Shown here piece by piece: positions 14,497 to 23,379 of a stretch of DNA of 37,870 nt. Position 1 is the stretch's first letter. Every line of letters starts with the position of its first letter. This stretch comes from a virus. Both the position numbers and the translations under genes were made by a program. The stretch is from positions 1 to 37,870 of IMG/VR virus record IMGVR_UViG_3300032177_001611; one strand, given 5' to 3'. Under the pieces are notes generated by a model. The model had not been told where the DNA came from and made no database searches. It saw nothing but the letters and a program-made list of their open reading frames with translations.

Positions 14497-14514
14497 TAAG
14501 TTCTTTCCTTACTT

Positions 14515-16821
14515 TCATAGGGCACATGTTCCTAGTGAATTTCCACAGTGAGGACAGACGTAACATTTTCCTTCCTTTACCATGGATGTATTACATTTAG
14601 AACACACTTCTGTTTTTACACCGTGCGGTTCCACTTCTTCTTTTACTTTGATCAGTCCAAGTTCTGTCAGGGTGTCCCATATACAGTCCTTTACGGCTGC
14701 TAAAATGTTATCGTACTCTCTGTTATTATATATAAACGTTTCTTTCTGTTTGTATACTTTGTTGTCCCTCATTTCGTAGTAGTTCTCTTCTATGTAGTTC
14801 ATGTCTTCTAGTTCTTTCAAGAGTTCTAGGATGTTCTGTAGGTTCTTCTCCCTGGTGAACATCATGGACAATAAGCGAGCTATTGGAAGGAGCTGTTTGA
14901 AGTACTCCAGGTCCTTACAGCTCAGGAACATTTCTCTGATCTCGTTCTCTTTGAAGGTTATGATCGTGTGGATGCTTGGCCTATTCGACCTTCTGAAGAT
15001 CTGGTACTTGTAGGCCTTCATCTTGTGGAGGGCCTCTTTGGTTTTCGGTCTTTCGTCAACGTCCGTTAGAATAGAAGCTATTGTTCCTTCGCGGAACACA
15101 GTCATTCCTTTTATGTAGTAATTTCCTGTAAAGACCTCTTTCATGAAATGACGATAATTTTCCTTACTTGTTGTTTCTGGGAAATTAATGGTCTTTGAGA
15201 TGCTGTTGTCTATGTACTGTTGTATCTTGTTCTGCATTTTTAAGTGACCGTCAAGGGATACGTCTCTTGTAGTTTGAAAGAAGTCCGGTCTTTCTCCGTA
15301 CATCTTTTCAAAACCGAGGGACTTGAACATATTAAAGGCGTAGTTACGGAGTTCCGATTTTCTGGTCAAGTTACCGAATTCATCCCTCATTCTTCTATTT
15401 TGGATTAAAGAGAATATTGGTTCTATGCCAGACGACACGTTATTCAGAAGTAATGAAATTGTTCCTGCAGGTTGACAGGTTAACATGGCAACGTTTCTTA
15501 TCCCATGTTCTTCTATTCCTCTCTTTATGGCGTCAGGAAGGGTCTGTACGAATTTTCCCTGTAAGAATTTTTCCTTGTCAAACTTTGGAAACGGTCCTTT
15601 CATCTGAGAAAGTTCTACGGAAGCTTCGTAGGCGGAGTTTCTTATTGTCTGCATGAGCGCGTCAACAAACCCTATGGCCTCTTCCGAATCGTATTTGATC
15701 TTCAACATGGCTAACATGTCACCCAGTCCGGTGACTCCTACGCCTATTCTCCTGTCTTGCATGGAGACTTTCTCGGTTTGTTTCAGGGGATAATTCGTCT
15801 CGTCCAACACGGCGTCGAGCATCCACACCATGTCGTGGACCGTCTGTCTCAGTCTTTCTATGTCGACTTCTTTGTTGACAAATGGACTCTTTACGAAGGT
15901 CGGCAGAACGACCATCCCAAGGTCACAACAGCCGTAATCAGGGAGGGTTATTTCTCCGCACGGGTTGGTTGCTTCTATCTTTTGAAAGTACCAGGAGTTG
16001 CTGTACTCGTTCACTCTGTCCTTGAACAAGATCCCAGGTTCGTTGTAATCGTAGGTGTTATCCACGAATTTTTCGAAGATCTCTTTGGCTCTGATCTTTC
16101 CGTAAACGGTCGTGCCGTGTTTTAGTTCTATCTCTCCGTCGGTTTTGAGGGCGTCTATGAACTCTTTCGTGACCCCTATGGAGATGTTGAAGTTGGTCAG
16201 GTCCTTGTTGCTCTTCTTCGCCGTGATGAATTCCATGATGTCGGGGTGGTTCACGTCCAGGATGGCTATGGCCGCTCCTCTTCTGTTGCCAGCGGACGCG
16301 ATCGTGGCTACCATGGAGTCAAAAGACCTCATGAACGAGATGGGTCCGGACGCCGCCGCCTTCACTCCCTTCACGAACGCTCCTCTTGGCCTGATCTTGC
16401 TGAAGTTAAAGCCTACTCCACCTCCGGCCTGTTGTACTTTTGCCGCCTGCTTGATGGTCTCGTAGATTCCTTCTATGGAGTCATCTATGACTGGCAGGAC
16501 GAAACAGTTGAGTGCCGTGACGTTGGTTTCCTTGTTCCCTATGGCCAGGAGGGGTCTTCCGGCGAGCATTCCTCTCCTCTCGGAGAGCATCTTGTAGAAC
16601 GTCTCTTCTATGGACTCTTCCGTGTAATCGTACAGTTCTTTGTCCTTGATGCTTTCCACGAACTTTTTTGCGAGAACGCCGGAGACCCTCTTGAACGCCT
16701 GAGAGACTTCCGTTTCGGAGGGTTTCATCTCGTTATCCCTCACTGCATATTTTTCCTGAAAGATTTCCTTGTTGAAATCAAACAGTCGTTCAGCACGAGA
16801 AAGGTCAAGTTCTGTCATCAT
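14515..16821 (-). CDS. nrdJ: Adenosylcobalamin-dependent (class II) ribonucleotide reductase
   Basis: The 768-residue enzyme reduces ribonucleotides to deoxyribonucleotides. It shows the first redox Cys in LNCFVLP (C106), QQAGGGVGFNFSKIRPRG (131-148), the catalytic core ATNPCGE with radical Cys288, the second redox pair region YGCCDLG (296-302) and the phosphate-binding CQPAGTIS. The C-terminus is a zinc ribbon (CSKC...CPHCG) as in NrdJ proteins. There is no small-subunit (NrdB) gene nearby, consistent with class II. The ATG overlaps the MazG-like stop. It supplies all four dNTP precursors independent of oxygen but needs B12 from the host. Confidence 0.92.
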   Translation of the reverse strand: MMTELDLSRAERLFDFNKEIFQEKYAVRDNEMKPSETEVSQAFKRVSGVLAKKFVESIKDKELYDYTEESIEETFYKMLSERRGMLAGRPLLAIGNKETNVTALNCFVLPVIDDSIEGIYETIKQAAKVQQAGGGVGFNFSKIRPRGAFVKGVKAAASGPISFMRSFDSMVATIASAGNRRGAAIAILDVNHPDIMEFITAKKSNKDLTNFNISIGVTKEFIDALKTDGEIELKHGTTVYGKIRAKEIFEKFVDNTYDYNEPGILFKDRVNEYSNSWYFQKIEATNPCGEITLPDYGCCDLGMVVLPTFVKSPFVNKEVDIERLRQTVHDMVWMLDAVLDETNYPLKQTEKVSMQDRRIGVGVTGLGDMLAMLKIKYDSEEAIGFVDALMQTIRNSAYEASVELSQMKGPFPKFDKEKFLQGKFVQTLPDAIKRGIEEHGIRNVAMLTCQPAGTISLLLNNVSSGIEPIFSLIQNRRMRDEFGNLTRKSELRNYAFNMFKSLGFEKMYGERPDFFQTTRDVSLDGHLKMQNKIQQYIDNSISKTINFPETTSKENYRHFMKEVFTGNYYIKGMTVFREGTIASILTDVDERPKTKEALHKMKAYKYQIFRRSNRPSIHTIITFKENEIREMFLSCKDLEYFKQLLPIARLLSMMFTREKNLQNILELLKELEDMNYIEENYYEMRDNKVYKQKETFIYNNREYDNILAAVKDCIWDTLTELGLIKVKEEVEPHGVKTEVCSKCNTSMVKEGKCYVCPHCGNSLGTCAL

Positions 16822-17231
16822 TTTACTCCGTTTTCTTTCTTGGTTGTCCAGTCCCTAGCCATGACCCGTTCCACTTCTTCGAAGAAGAACGGTGCTACTT
16901 CTACACCAAGGTGACTACTCATCTGGAGTAAGAACACAATGGCGTCTGTCACGCCGTCGGCTATCTTGTCCTTAACTTCAGGAGTTAGTCCGTCCTGGTA
17001 CTCTCTTATTCCCTGTTTAGACTTGAGAAGGATGTGTCCTATCTCGCCGAGTTCCTCTACGGCGCCGATAAAGCACCACTCGTAAGAGGTGTCTTCCGGT
17101 TTGAAGTTTTTCTCTTGCCATTTCTTGAGTCTCACCTGGACGTCATGGAGATAATTGGTTGCTATTTCCTTGTTTGTTTTTTCCAATAGTTCTGTTATGG
17201 ATTTTTTTTCTTCATCGCTTAGGTTGATCAT
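16818..17231 (-). CDS. MazG-like nucleotide pyrophosphohydrolase
   Basis: The 137-residue all-helical protein has the Mg2+-binding signature of the MazG/all-alpha NTP-PPase superfamily: EELGE at 59-63 and a second acidic helix DGVTDAIVF at 92-100. Such enzymes hydrolyse (d)NTPs or alarmones such as ppGpp to monophosphates, and phage copies are thought to tune nucleotide pools or stringent signalling. It starts within the stop of the preceding gene (ATGA) and overlaps the ribonucleotide reductase start, which fits a role in dNTP supply. Confidence 0.75.
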   Translation of the reverse strand: MINLSDEEKKSITELLEKTNKEIATNYLHDVQVRLKKWQEKNFKPEDTSYEWCFIGAVEELGEIGHILLKSKQGIREYQDGLTPEVKDKIADGVTDAIVFLLQMSSHLGVEVAPFFFEEVERVMARDWTTKKENGVK

Positions 17232-17566
17232 GTCACTATCAGTCCTTTTTCTTGTTTGGCTTCTGCTTCTTCTTTTTCTTTCATGGCCGTTATGAACGCG
17301 TCCATCTGTTTCTTCTGATCGGCCACGTATTTTACGGAGAAATCGTCGAACTTTTTCTTCATTTCTTCGTTTTCTTTCCCTTCGCTGACGATCTGTAGGA
17401 CGAAATTCAGGTGCAAGGTGATTCTCTGAACGTCCTGGACGAGCATTCTTACGGCGTCTTTTACTTGTCCGTCGACCATTCCTAGAGCTCTTGTCAGAGT
17501 GTCTATCCTTTGGTTTATGTCGTATAGAACCTTCGCGTCAATCCCTGCTTGTTGCGATGTCTTCAT
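17228..17566 (-). CDS. Hypothetical helical/coiled-coil protein (112 aa)
   Basis: GGAGATAG precedes the ATG. The sequence is almost wholly helical, with heptad-like spacing (INQRIDTLTRALGMVDGQV) and a charged Lys/Glu-rich tail from about residue 85. No enzyme motif is visible. It overlaps the end of the primase gene by 29 bp. A structural or accessory role is possible; I do not recognise it. Confidence 0.65.
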   Translation of the reverse strand: MKTSQQAGIDAKVLYDINQRIDTLTRALGMVDGQVKDAVRMLVQDVQRITLHLNFVLQIVSEGKENEEMKKKFDDFSVKYVADQKKQMDAFITAMKEKEEAEAKQEKGLIVT

Positions 17567-18557
17567 CTATCTCTCCTATTTCTATTTGTGTTATTTCTTC
17601 CATGTTCATCATTTCTATGAACAGGGACTGAAGATTTTTTGTCTTGAACAAAAGATCTCTTAATTCCTCTTTGTTCTTCATCTCTGCTATGTCGTTTGTC
17701 ACCATGTCTCTTGGATCTATAAAGCTAAACTGACTTACTGGAATATGTTTTGCCAGTTTTTTGCAGTAGGTATCAATAGATTCTAGTTTAACATCTTTGT
17801 CAAAAGCTAGACATATAGGTCGACCGTTTCCCTCGTTTTTTAAGAATTCTAGGGTAGACTTCCAGTTACCCTTTCCAAACGTACACACGGCACTGTAACC
17901 GAACTGAGCCGCCTTTAGTAGATTAAACATTGATTCTACCACTATTGTGTGTCTATCGAACCCGGCGTTGTGGAAGAAGTACATCGGTCTGTCTATTCCT
18001 GTTTCCAGTTTCTTTATTATGTGCGGTGGACTGTACGGAGTTAACTTAAGGAATTTCCTGCAGTAGAACGACCATTTGTTCACCGGGAATATTATGTAAC
18101 CGAAGTACCTGTTGTTTCTGTCGGTTATTGGGTACAGCGGAATTATGGCCCTGGCGATGTCGTAGTCTATTCCTCTCATGTCTAGGTATAGGTGGAATTT
18201 TTCTTTTACTGTCGGGTCTGTCATTCCTGCAACGTTGGTCGGCAGCACTATCTCCGGTTCCTTCGGCTTTTCGACCTGGTTCTCTTCCAGGATGTTATCC
18301 GTGAACGGCTTCTTGAACCTGAACGGGATACCGTAGTTCTTTAGGAGTCTAGTCAGAGGTCCGCTGGTAGAACACTTGAAACAGTTGTAGGCGTTCTTGT
18401 TGAAACTGAGGCCAAGGTGGTACTTCCTGTCATTACAGAACGGACATCTTACGCTTAGTTCGCCGCGCTCTAAGTTGGAATGGTACTCGTCCAACTTGAA
18501 CTTGTAACCTATCTCCTTCGCAATGCCCTTGATGTCTATGAACTGTATCTCATTCAC
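17538..18557 (-). CDS. dnaG: DnaG-type DNA primase
   Basis: The 339-residue protein makes RNA primers for replication. An N-terminal CHC2-like zinc finger has Cys38/Cys41 and Cys59/Cys62 (CPFC...CFKC). The catalytic Toprim-like domain has the Glu motif IVVESMFNLLKAA near residue 205 and the acidic pair in CLAFDKDV near 248. The protein is shorter than bacterial DnaG and lacks an obvious C-terminal helicase-binding domain, similar to T4 gp61 in size. Its ATG overlaps the SbcC stop behind an AGGTGA ribosome site, which ties primase to the recombination nuclease genes. Confidence 0.88.
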   Translation of the reverse strand: MNEIQFIDIKGIAKEIGYKFKLDEYHSNLERGELSVRCPFCNDRKYHLGLSFNKNAYNCFKCSTSGPLTRLLKNYGIPFRFKKPFTDNILEENQVEKPKEPEIVLPTNVAGMTDPTVKEKFHLYLDMRGIDYDIARAIIPLYPITDRNNRYFGYIIFPVNKWSFYCRKFLKLTPYSPPHIIKKLETGIDRPMYFFHNAGFDRHTIVVESMFNLLKAAQFGYSAVCTFGKGNWKSTLEFLKNEGNGRPICLAFDKDVKLESIDTYCKKLAKHIPVSQFSFIDPRDMVTNDIAEMKNKEELRDLLFKTKNLQSLFIEMMNMEEITQIEIGEIDEDIATSRD

Positions 18558-20307
18558 CTGTGTAACTTATCCTCGAGTTTCCATCGACGTCTTTGATAGC
18601 AAATATCTTGTTGTCAAACAAGTAGTCCAGTTCTTCTACGACAGAGTGGTGACTTATCAATAGTACCATACAATTTAGCTGAACAGCATATTGTTTGATG
18701 AACTCTATCACGTATCTTGCCCAAATGTTGTCAAGGTGGTCGGTCGCTTCGTCTACGATCAAGAATTTCAATCGATTGTTCTTAAAAAACGTCATTGCTA
18801 TGTCCAAAAGAGAAAGCACGATGATGATATCGATCTTTTGTTTCTCTCCAGAACTCATCTGATCGTATTTGATCTTCTTCCCGGCTATGGTTAATTGTTC
18901 GGAAATACTGTTGTCGTTTACGACAAAATTAAATTTTACGTCTTTTGTATAAAAGTTGGCTATGAATTTGTTGATGTTTATGTTTAGGACCTTAATCAGG
19001 TCCCCGGCAAGTTTCATCCTGTGCGGCGATTTTGGTGTTAACAGTTCTCTCCAGAATGCTGTCGCCTTCAGGTTAAATTTGGCTTCCGAGTGCTCGTTTT
19101 GTATCTCTTCGATTTTATTTTTTGTGTCTTTGATCTGTTCGGCCTGGGACGTCAAAGATCTCATTTTTAGAACAGTTCCGCTGTCGTGTTCTATATTATA
19201 ATTCAGGTCTCTAATGTCAGATTTTAAGCCAGCAAGTGTTTTCTCAACGTCTGCCTGTTCCTTCCAGACGTTCACTGAGTTGATCTCTTTTTGGAGTTCT
19301 TCCAGTCTGGCTATTTCGTCTTTTGCTGCCTTACCTTCTATTTTCTTGGAATCTATGATTTCCTGTCTGTTTGGAAGCGGCTGTTTACACGTCTCGCAGT
19401 TCTCGTTCTTCTCGTAGAACTTTATGGATTTTATGCATTCCTTCTTGACGAATTCAAGTGCGGAAAGTTGTTCTATCACAGGGTTCAGTCTTTCCGTGGT
19501 TTCCTTTACGACTTTTTGCTTTTCCACCAAAACTTTCTGTAGGTCACAGAACTCTACCTGTTTTGTTTCTAAAATAACTTTGTTTTTCTCTATGTTGGAG
19601 GACAGAACTTCTATCTGTTCTTCTACGTTCTTTCTGACCTCGTCTTCTTGTTTCAGGAGACCCTCAAGGGTCTTTTCAAGGGCGTAAAACTCTGTGTTTA
19701 TTGCTTTGTAGTTCTCTTCGTCGTCTTTTTCAGATTTTGTCAGTATGTTGTACATCTTGGAGATTATGTTTAGGTTGAGGACCTTCTCAAGAGTCTCGAT
19801 TTTCTGTGTGCTGGAAGACTTAATGAACTTAAACAGTTCTGGATTCAGGACGTTATTGTTCATGAACATGAAGTAGTCTATTCCAAGGATGTTTTCTATC
19901 TTTGTCTGAGTTTCCGTGTTAGTAAGGTCTTTCGAAACTTCCTCTCCGTTAATATACAGGTTGACGATGGTGTTTGGAGGGTTTCTGCGTCTAACTATGA
20001 TGTATTCGTTCAAAAGCTTGCCACCAGAAGACTCGAAGAATTCCAGTTTTAATTCCCAAAATTTCTTTTCCGCATCTATACAGATTAGGTCGTCTAGGTT
20101 GAGTTCCTTTTTTATGGATTTTCCAAAGAAAGCAAGAACTATTCCTTCTATGATGGTGGACTTGCCGGCGCCGTTTGAGGACATGTCATGAAGGTCAATT
20201 CCTTTTACGAACACGAGGTTTCCCTGGTGTTCTAAGAAGTTTATTTCGTGCTTGCCCTTGAACGAGTTTAGGTTTTCTATTCCAAGTTTTTTTAGTTTAA
20301 TTGACAA
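18550..20307 (-). CDS. sbcC: SbcC/Rad50-like recombination ATPase (T4 gp46 type)
   Basis: The 585-residue SMC-like ATPase has Walker A SNGAGKST at 44-51, long coiled coils (about 180-300 and 320-400), a zinc hook CETC at 304-307 that joins two molecules, the ABC signature MSSGEKQK near 484 and Walker B LIVDEATDHLD near 515. With SbcD it processes DNA ends for recombination-dependent replication. It starts at TTG (20307); no ATG is available before the ATPase domain. It overlaps SbcD by 16 bp. The size matches T4 gp46 rather than the 1000-residue bacterial SbcC. Confidence 0.93.
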   Translation of the reverse strand: MSIKLKKLGIENLNSFKGKHEINFLEHQGNLVFVKGIDLHDMSSNGAGKSTIIEGIVLAFFGKSIKKELNLDDLICIDAEKKFWELKLEFFESSGGKLLNEYIIVRRRNPPNTIVNLYINGEEVSKDLTNTETQTKIENILGIDYFMFMNNNVLNPELFKFIKSSSTQKIETLEKVLNLNIISKMYNILTKSEKDDEENYKAINTEFYALEKTLEGLLKQEDEVRKNVEEQIEVLSSNIEKNKVILETKQVEFCDLQKVLVEKQKVVKETTERLNPVIEQLSALEFVKKECIKSIKFYEKNENCETCKQPLPNRQEIIDSKKIEGKAAKDEIARLEELQKEINSVNVWKEQADVEKTLAGLKSDIRDLNYNIEHDSGTVLKMRSLTSQAEQIKDTKNKIEEIQNEHSEAKFNLKATAFWRELLTPKSPHRMKLAGDLIKVLNININKFIANFYTKDVKFNFVVNDNSISEQLTIAGKKIKYDQMSSGEKQKIDIIIVLSLLDIAMTFFKNNRLKFLIVDEATDHLDNIWARYVIEFIKQYAVQLNCMVLLISHHSVVEELDYLFDNKIFAIKDVDGNSRISYTGE

Positions 20308-21449
20308 AGGGTCTTCAACCTGTCTATGTATTTTTCTTTCAGTTCCACGTCTACACCGGACTCGTTGAGAGCTTTTTCTCCCTGTTCTATGATGAGGTCA
20401 ATTATGTTTATGACTGAAACAGACGCAGTTTCCATGTCAGATTCTGTGATTTCGTTCTCGTCCTCAAGGCACTTTACTTCGTACGAGGTGAAAACGTGGA
20501 AGTACTTGTTCATGAAGTCTTCCACCTTCTTCCTGCCAGAGTCGCTATTCAGAGCAAATATTCTACCATACACGTTGGTGTGAGTATACTTTTTTAGCTC
20601 TTCTTCTATGATTTCCATCTTTCTGTTCGTTTTCTCCTCGTCTTCCAGGTTCAACTGGACGAACAGAGGACAGTACGGGTTCTTTATGAATTCAATGTTG
20701 TACCCACTGGAGGTGATTTCCAGGATGGCTATCTCCTTCTTTTCCAGTCTGTCTCCGAAGTTTTGGTTAAGGCACGAGCCAACATAACGAAAGTTATCCC
20801 TTATCTTCATCTTGTTGTGGATATGACCGGAAAACACGGCGGCGTATATGTCCAAATGCAGGTCGTCGTACGAATTGGTTTGGCTTACTTGAAAACTGGA
20901 CGCATGTAATGTCTGGACGTGTTCTTTGAGGTCTATGTGGCAGAATACGTAGACGTTGTTTGACTTATTCTTCTTGAATTTTTCGTATAATTTGCCAAAC
21001 ACTTCCTTGAGTTTTTCAGGGTCCCTTATGTATGGGACAAACACAAAATGGGAATTTATCTCGCTCATGTATTTTATCTTTATGCTGTTATTCACAAGAG
21101 TCGTATTTGAATAGTTCTCCAGAGTCTCAACGGCCGATATGTTGTCGCTCTTGTCGTGGTTTCCTTCTATGACTATCCCCATCTGGCTCGTGGACGACTT
21201 GTTTATGGTCGTGATGGCGTTGATGGTGGTATTATACCTTTCGACGTAGAACCGCAACGCCTGGTGAAACGTGTCCCCAAGGTTTATCGGTAGCGCTATC
21301 CCCTTTTCTTTTACGACGGTTGCTATCCAAGCAAGCGTAGAATACAGTTCGTCTACTCTGGAATATTCCGATATGACAAACTTACTTCTTTTTACGTTGA
21401 ACGGGTATATGTTGGCGGAGTGAAGATCGGAGTACAGAAGAAGAAACAC
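20292..21449 (-). CDS. sbcD: SbcD/Mre11-like nuclease (T4 gp47 type)
   Basis: The 385-residue metallophosphoesterase shows all the Mre11 motifs: SDLH at 7-10, NLGDTFH at 56-62, EGNHD at 95-99, a CHIDLKEH motif near 173 and SGHIH near 216. It is the Mn2+-dependent nuclease partner of the SbcC-like ATPase next door. The start is a GTG that shares its first G with the TAG stop of the flap nuclease gene (TAGTG). The C-terminal region (about 260-385) would cap and bind the Rad50-type partner. Confidence 0.93.
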   Translation of the reverse strand: MFLLLYSDLHSANIYPFNVKRSKFVISEYSRVDELYSTLAWIATVVKEKGIALPINLGDTFHQALRFYVERYNTTINAITTINKSSTSQMGIVIEGNHDKSDNISAVETLENYSNTTLVNNSIKIKYMSEINSHFVFVPYIRDPEKLKEVFGKLYEKFKKNKSNNVYVFCHIDLKEHVQTLHASSFQVSQTNSYDDLHLDIYAAVFSGHIHNKMKIRDNFRYVGSCLNQNFGDRLEKKEIAILEITSSGYNIEFIKNPYCPLFVQLNLEDEEKTNRKMEIIEEELKKYTHTNVYGRIFALNSDSGRKKVEDFMNKYFHVFTSYEVKCLEDENEITESDMETASVSVINIIDLIIEQGEKALNESGVDVELKEKYIDRLKTLCQLN

Positions 21450-22468
21450 TAGGCCGTCTCCTTTGGAAGCATGTTAACGAACGGGTCTATGAACCTGTCG
21501 GTTGATGCCAACAGGCTGTTTATGTTTTCCCTTATCAGGTGCTGCACAAACTCCATCTTACTGTACGAAGGCTTGCTTTCGATGGCCTTGTATATGACAG
21601 ACAGAGCTTGTGGAGAGAAGGTACAGTCAAGGAGGTCCACTAGTTCGTAGTTCATGGCAAGGAGTTTCTTATTTTCTTCTGTGAAGTACTTACCAAACTT
21701 CTTGACGAGTTTCTCGTATTCTGGATGGTCCTTGGCTTCGTCAAAGACGGTAAACAGCTGTTCTATGGTGGTTGGGCACTCGTGACCGGAAGCTACTATG
21801 AGGTCCAGTATCAACTGTCCTCTCTTGTTTCCTATGTTTGGTAACCCTATGATGTTGTCACCCTTATCTCCTATCATCGATTTGAACACTCTCCATGCAG
21901 GCGGAGGTATGTCGATTTTAGAAACTTCAGTAAGGTTCTTCTGCGTTATCTTTATCTTCTTGTGCGGATTCCACATGCAGATGTTTGGCTTGCACAACAG
22001 CTGGTAGAAGTCTCGGTCGTTGGAGACTATGGTCACCGTCTTGTTTCTATCCGAGAAGTGTCTGGCTACGTACGCCATAAGACTGTCTCCCTCTATCTGT
22101 TGGAGGAGGACGAGTTTGACCGGCAGCGTCTTGAGGATGTCTATTATGACGGCCTTCTGTCTCTTGAAGGACTCGCTCTTGTTCACGGCTATGTCGTAGT
22201 CTGAACCGCTGAGGTCGGAGAGGTTTATGTCTCTGTTCGCCTTGTAGTTCTTGTACAGCTGTTTCTTGCGGGTGTCCCTTCCGAAGTCAAAGATGATGTA
22301 CGTCTCTTCTGGTTTTTCTTCGGAGATTCTCAGCCTAAGACCTATGAGAAAATTGTATATGGCGGTCGTTTCCTGTCCTTGGGAGTTCTGGAGAGGACCG
22401 GACGAAGACATTCCGTAAAGGGCTCTTACGAAGAAGTTCGAGCCGTCGATTATGAGGATGTCACTCAT
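21449..22468 (-). CDS. 5'-3' exonuclease / flap endonuclease
   Basis: The 339-residue protein resembles the Pol I 5' nuclease and T4 RNase H. It has the N-terminal metal Asp in IIDGSNFFVRALYG (5-18), FDFGRDTRKKQLYKNYKANR near 60-79, the acidic centre VSNDRDFYQLL near 150 and the helix-hairpin-helix region GDKGDNIIGLPNIGNKRG near 200-217. It should remove RNA primers and flaps from Okazaki fragments. The family A polymerase of this phage lacks a 5' nuclease domain, so this is the separate counterpart. Start and stop overlap its neighbours by one base (TAATG, TAGTG). Confidence 0.9.
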   Translation of the reverse strand: MSDILIIDGSNFFVRALYGMSSSGPLQNSQGQETTAIYNFLIGLRLRISEEKPEETYIIFDFGRDTRKKQLYKNYKANRDINLSDLSGSDYDIAVNKSESFKRQKAVIIDILKTLPVKLVLLQQIEGDSLMAYVARHFSDRNKTVTIVSNDRDFYQLLCKPNICMWNPHKKIKITQKNLTEVSKIDIPPPAWRVFKSMIGDKGDNIIGLPNIGNKRGQLILDLIVASGHECPTTIEQLFTVFDEAKDHPEYEKLVKKFGKYFTEENKKLLAMNYELVDLLDCTFSPQALSVIYKAIESKPSYSKMEFVQHLIRENINSLLASTDRFIDPFVNMLPKETA

Positions 22469-22731
22469 TACTTACCGTCCATTGTTGCAAATGAAGCTGG
22501 CAAAGCATTTTCTTCAGTGACCGAAACTATTTGTTCGGACTTTTTCTTTTCTTCTGCGATCTCTTTTGTGATGACACACTGACACACGATGGGGATTCTG
22601 TCCCTTTCGGAACCTTTCACTACGGTCTTGTACCCTCTTCTGCCGGTACTAAGACACTTGTTGCATCCGCTCTTTGCTTTGCTGACGAGATACGCGTCGT
22701 TGTACTTGTCCCTGTACTCTTCAACTGTCAT
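22468..22731 (-). CDS. Small Cys-rich putative zinc-binding protein
   Basis: I place the start at the ATG 22731 (MTVEEYRDKYND), with a G-rich site eight bases upstream; a GTG two codons earlier overlaps the sigma-gene stop and is the alternative. The 87-residue product has CNKCLSTGRRGYK and later VCQC, so a CxxC...CxC metal site reminiscent of a DnaJ-type zinc repeat is likely. The C-terminal 35 residues are charged and probably disordered. Function unknown; it lies between the sigma factor and the flap nuclease. Confidence 0.65.
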   Translation of the reverse strand: MTVEEYRDKYNDAYLVSKAKSGCNKCLSTGRRGYKTVVKGSERDRIPIVCQCVITKEIAEEKKKSEQIVSVTEENALPASFATMDGK

Positions 22732-22733
22732 TT

Positions 22734-23372
22734 TCACTTCCCCCCAGTGTACGTTTTGTATATCTTTTCCAAGACATGTCTTATGTTCTTTTTCGGTATC
22801 TTCGTTTCTTTTTGAATCTCTCTTATGAGGTCTGCATACACGATATTGTCTATGGACTTGCCTTCGTTACATATGACCTTATTTTTGATGCACTCAAGTA
22901 TTCTTTTGTTCTCGTCGGTGCTTCTTATTTTTAGGTCACTCATTTTGATTTTGGTTATAAATTCTAAGACAGCATACGTGTGTTCTACGTTTTCTGGGTG
23001 ACTTCCCATGTATATGTCGAAGTTGGCGTTATTGTCGTCCACGTTGACGGTGATTGGTTCATCAGAGGTTATTGACGTGTCTTTGTACTGGTTCTTTAAG
23101 TACCAGAATATCTTGTTCTTAGATATGGCAGTGAAGAACGAGAACGCGTCTCCCTTTGTCTTGTCCCATTTGTGGATGGCTTCCATGATGCCGACCCACG
23201 CTTCTTGCGCAAGGTCATCATTTATGTAATTTCTCCTAAGGAGTTTGTACCTACTTATTACGCCGTTTATGAGGTTCTTGAATATAGGTTCAAGTTCTTC
23301 AATGATTTTAATGTCACGAGTCCTTTGGTACTCTAGGACTCGCTCTTCGACCTCTTCGTTTTTGAAATACAT
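22734..23372 (-). CDS. Sigma-factor-like protein (late sigma candidate, T4 gp55-like)
   Basis: Residues about 20-98 match sigma region 2: DDLAQEAWVGIMEAIHKWDK (52-71) corresponds to the helix that binds the RNA polymerase clamp, and the following FSFFTAISKNKIFWYLKNQ to the -10 recognition helix. No clear region 4 is seen; the C-terminal half (about 125-212) is helical and could hold a degenerate one. That arrangement, the 212-residue size and the position beside the gp46/gp47 homologues are like T4 gp55, which directs late transcription from promoters with a -10 only. Confidence 0.75.
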   Translation of the reverse strand: MYFKNEEVEERVLEYQRTRDIKIIEELEPIFKNLINGVISRYKLLRRNYINDDLAQEAWVGIMEAIHKWDKTKGDAFSFFTAISKNKIFWYLKNQYKDTSITSDEPITVNVDDNNANFDIYMGSHPENVEHTYAVLEFITKIKMSDLKIRSTDENKRILECIKNKVICNEGKSIDNIVYADLIREIQKETKIPKKNIRHVLEKIYKTYTGGK

Positions 23373-23379
23373 GATCGCA

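Noticed and set aside
16246-16914. Plus-strand 222-codon open frame opposite the ribonucleotide reductase
   Set aside because: It lies antisense to a clearly conserved gene and the translation has no protein-like motif; it is a shadow of codon bias.
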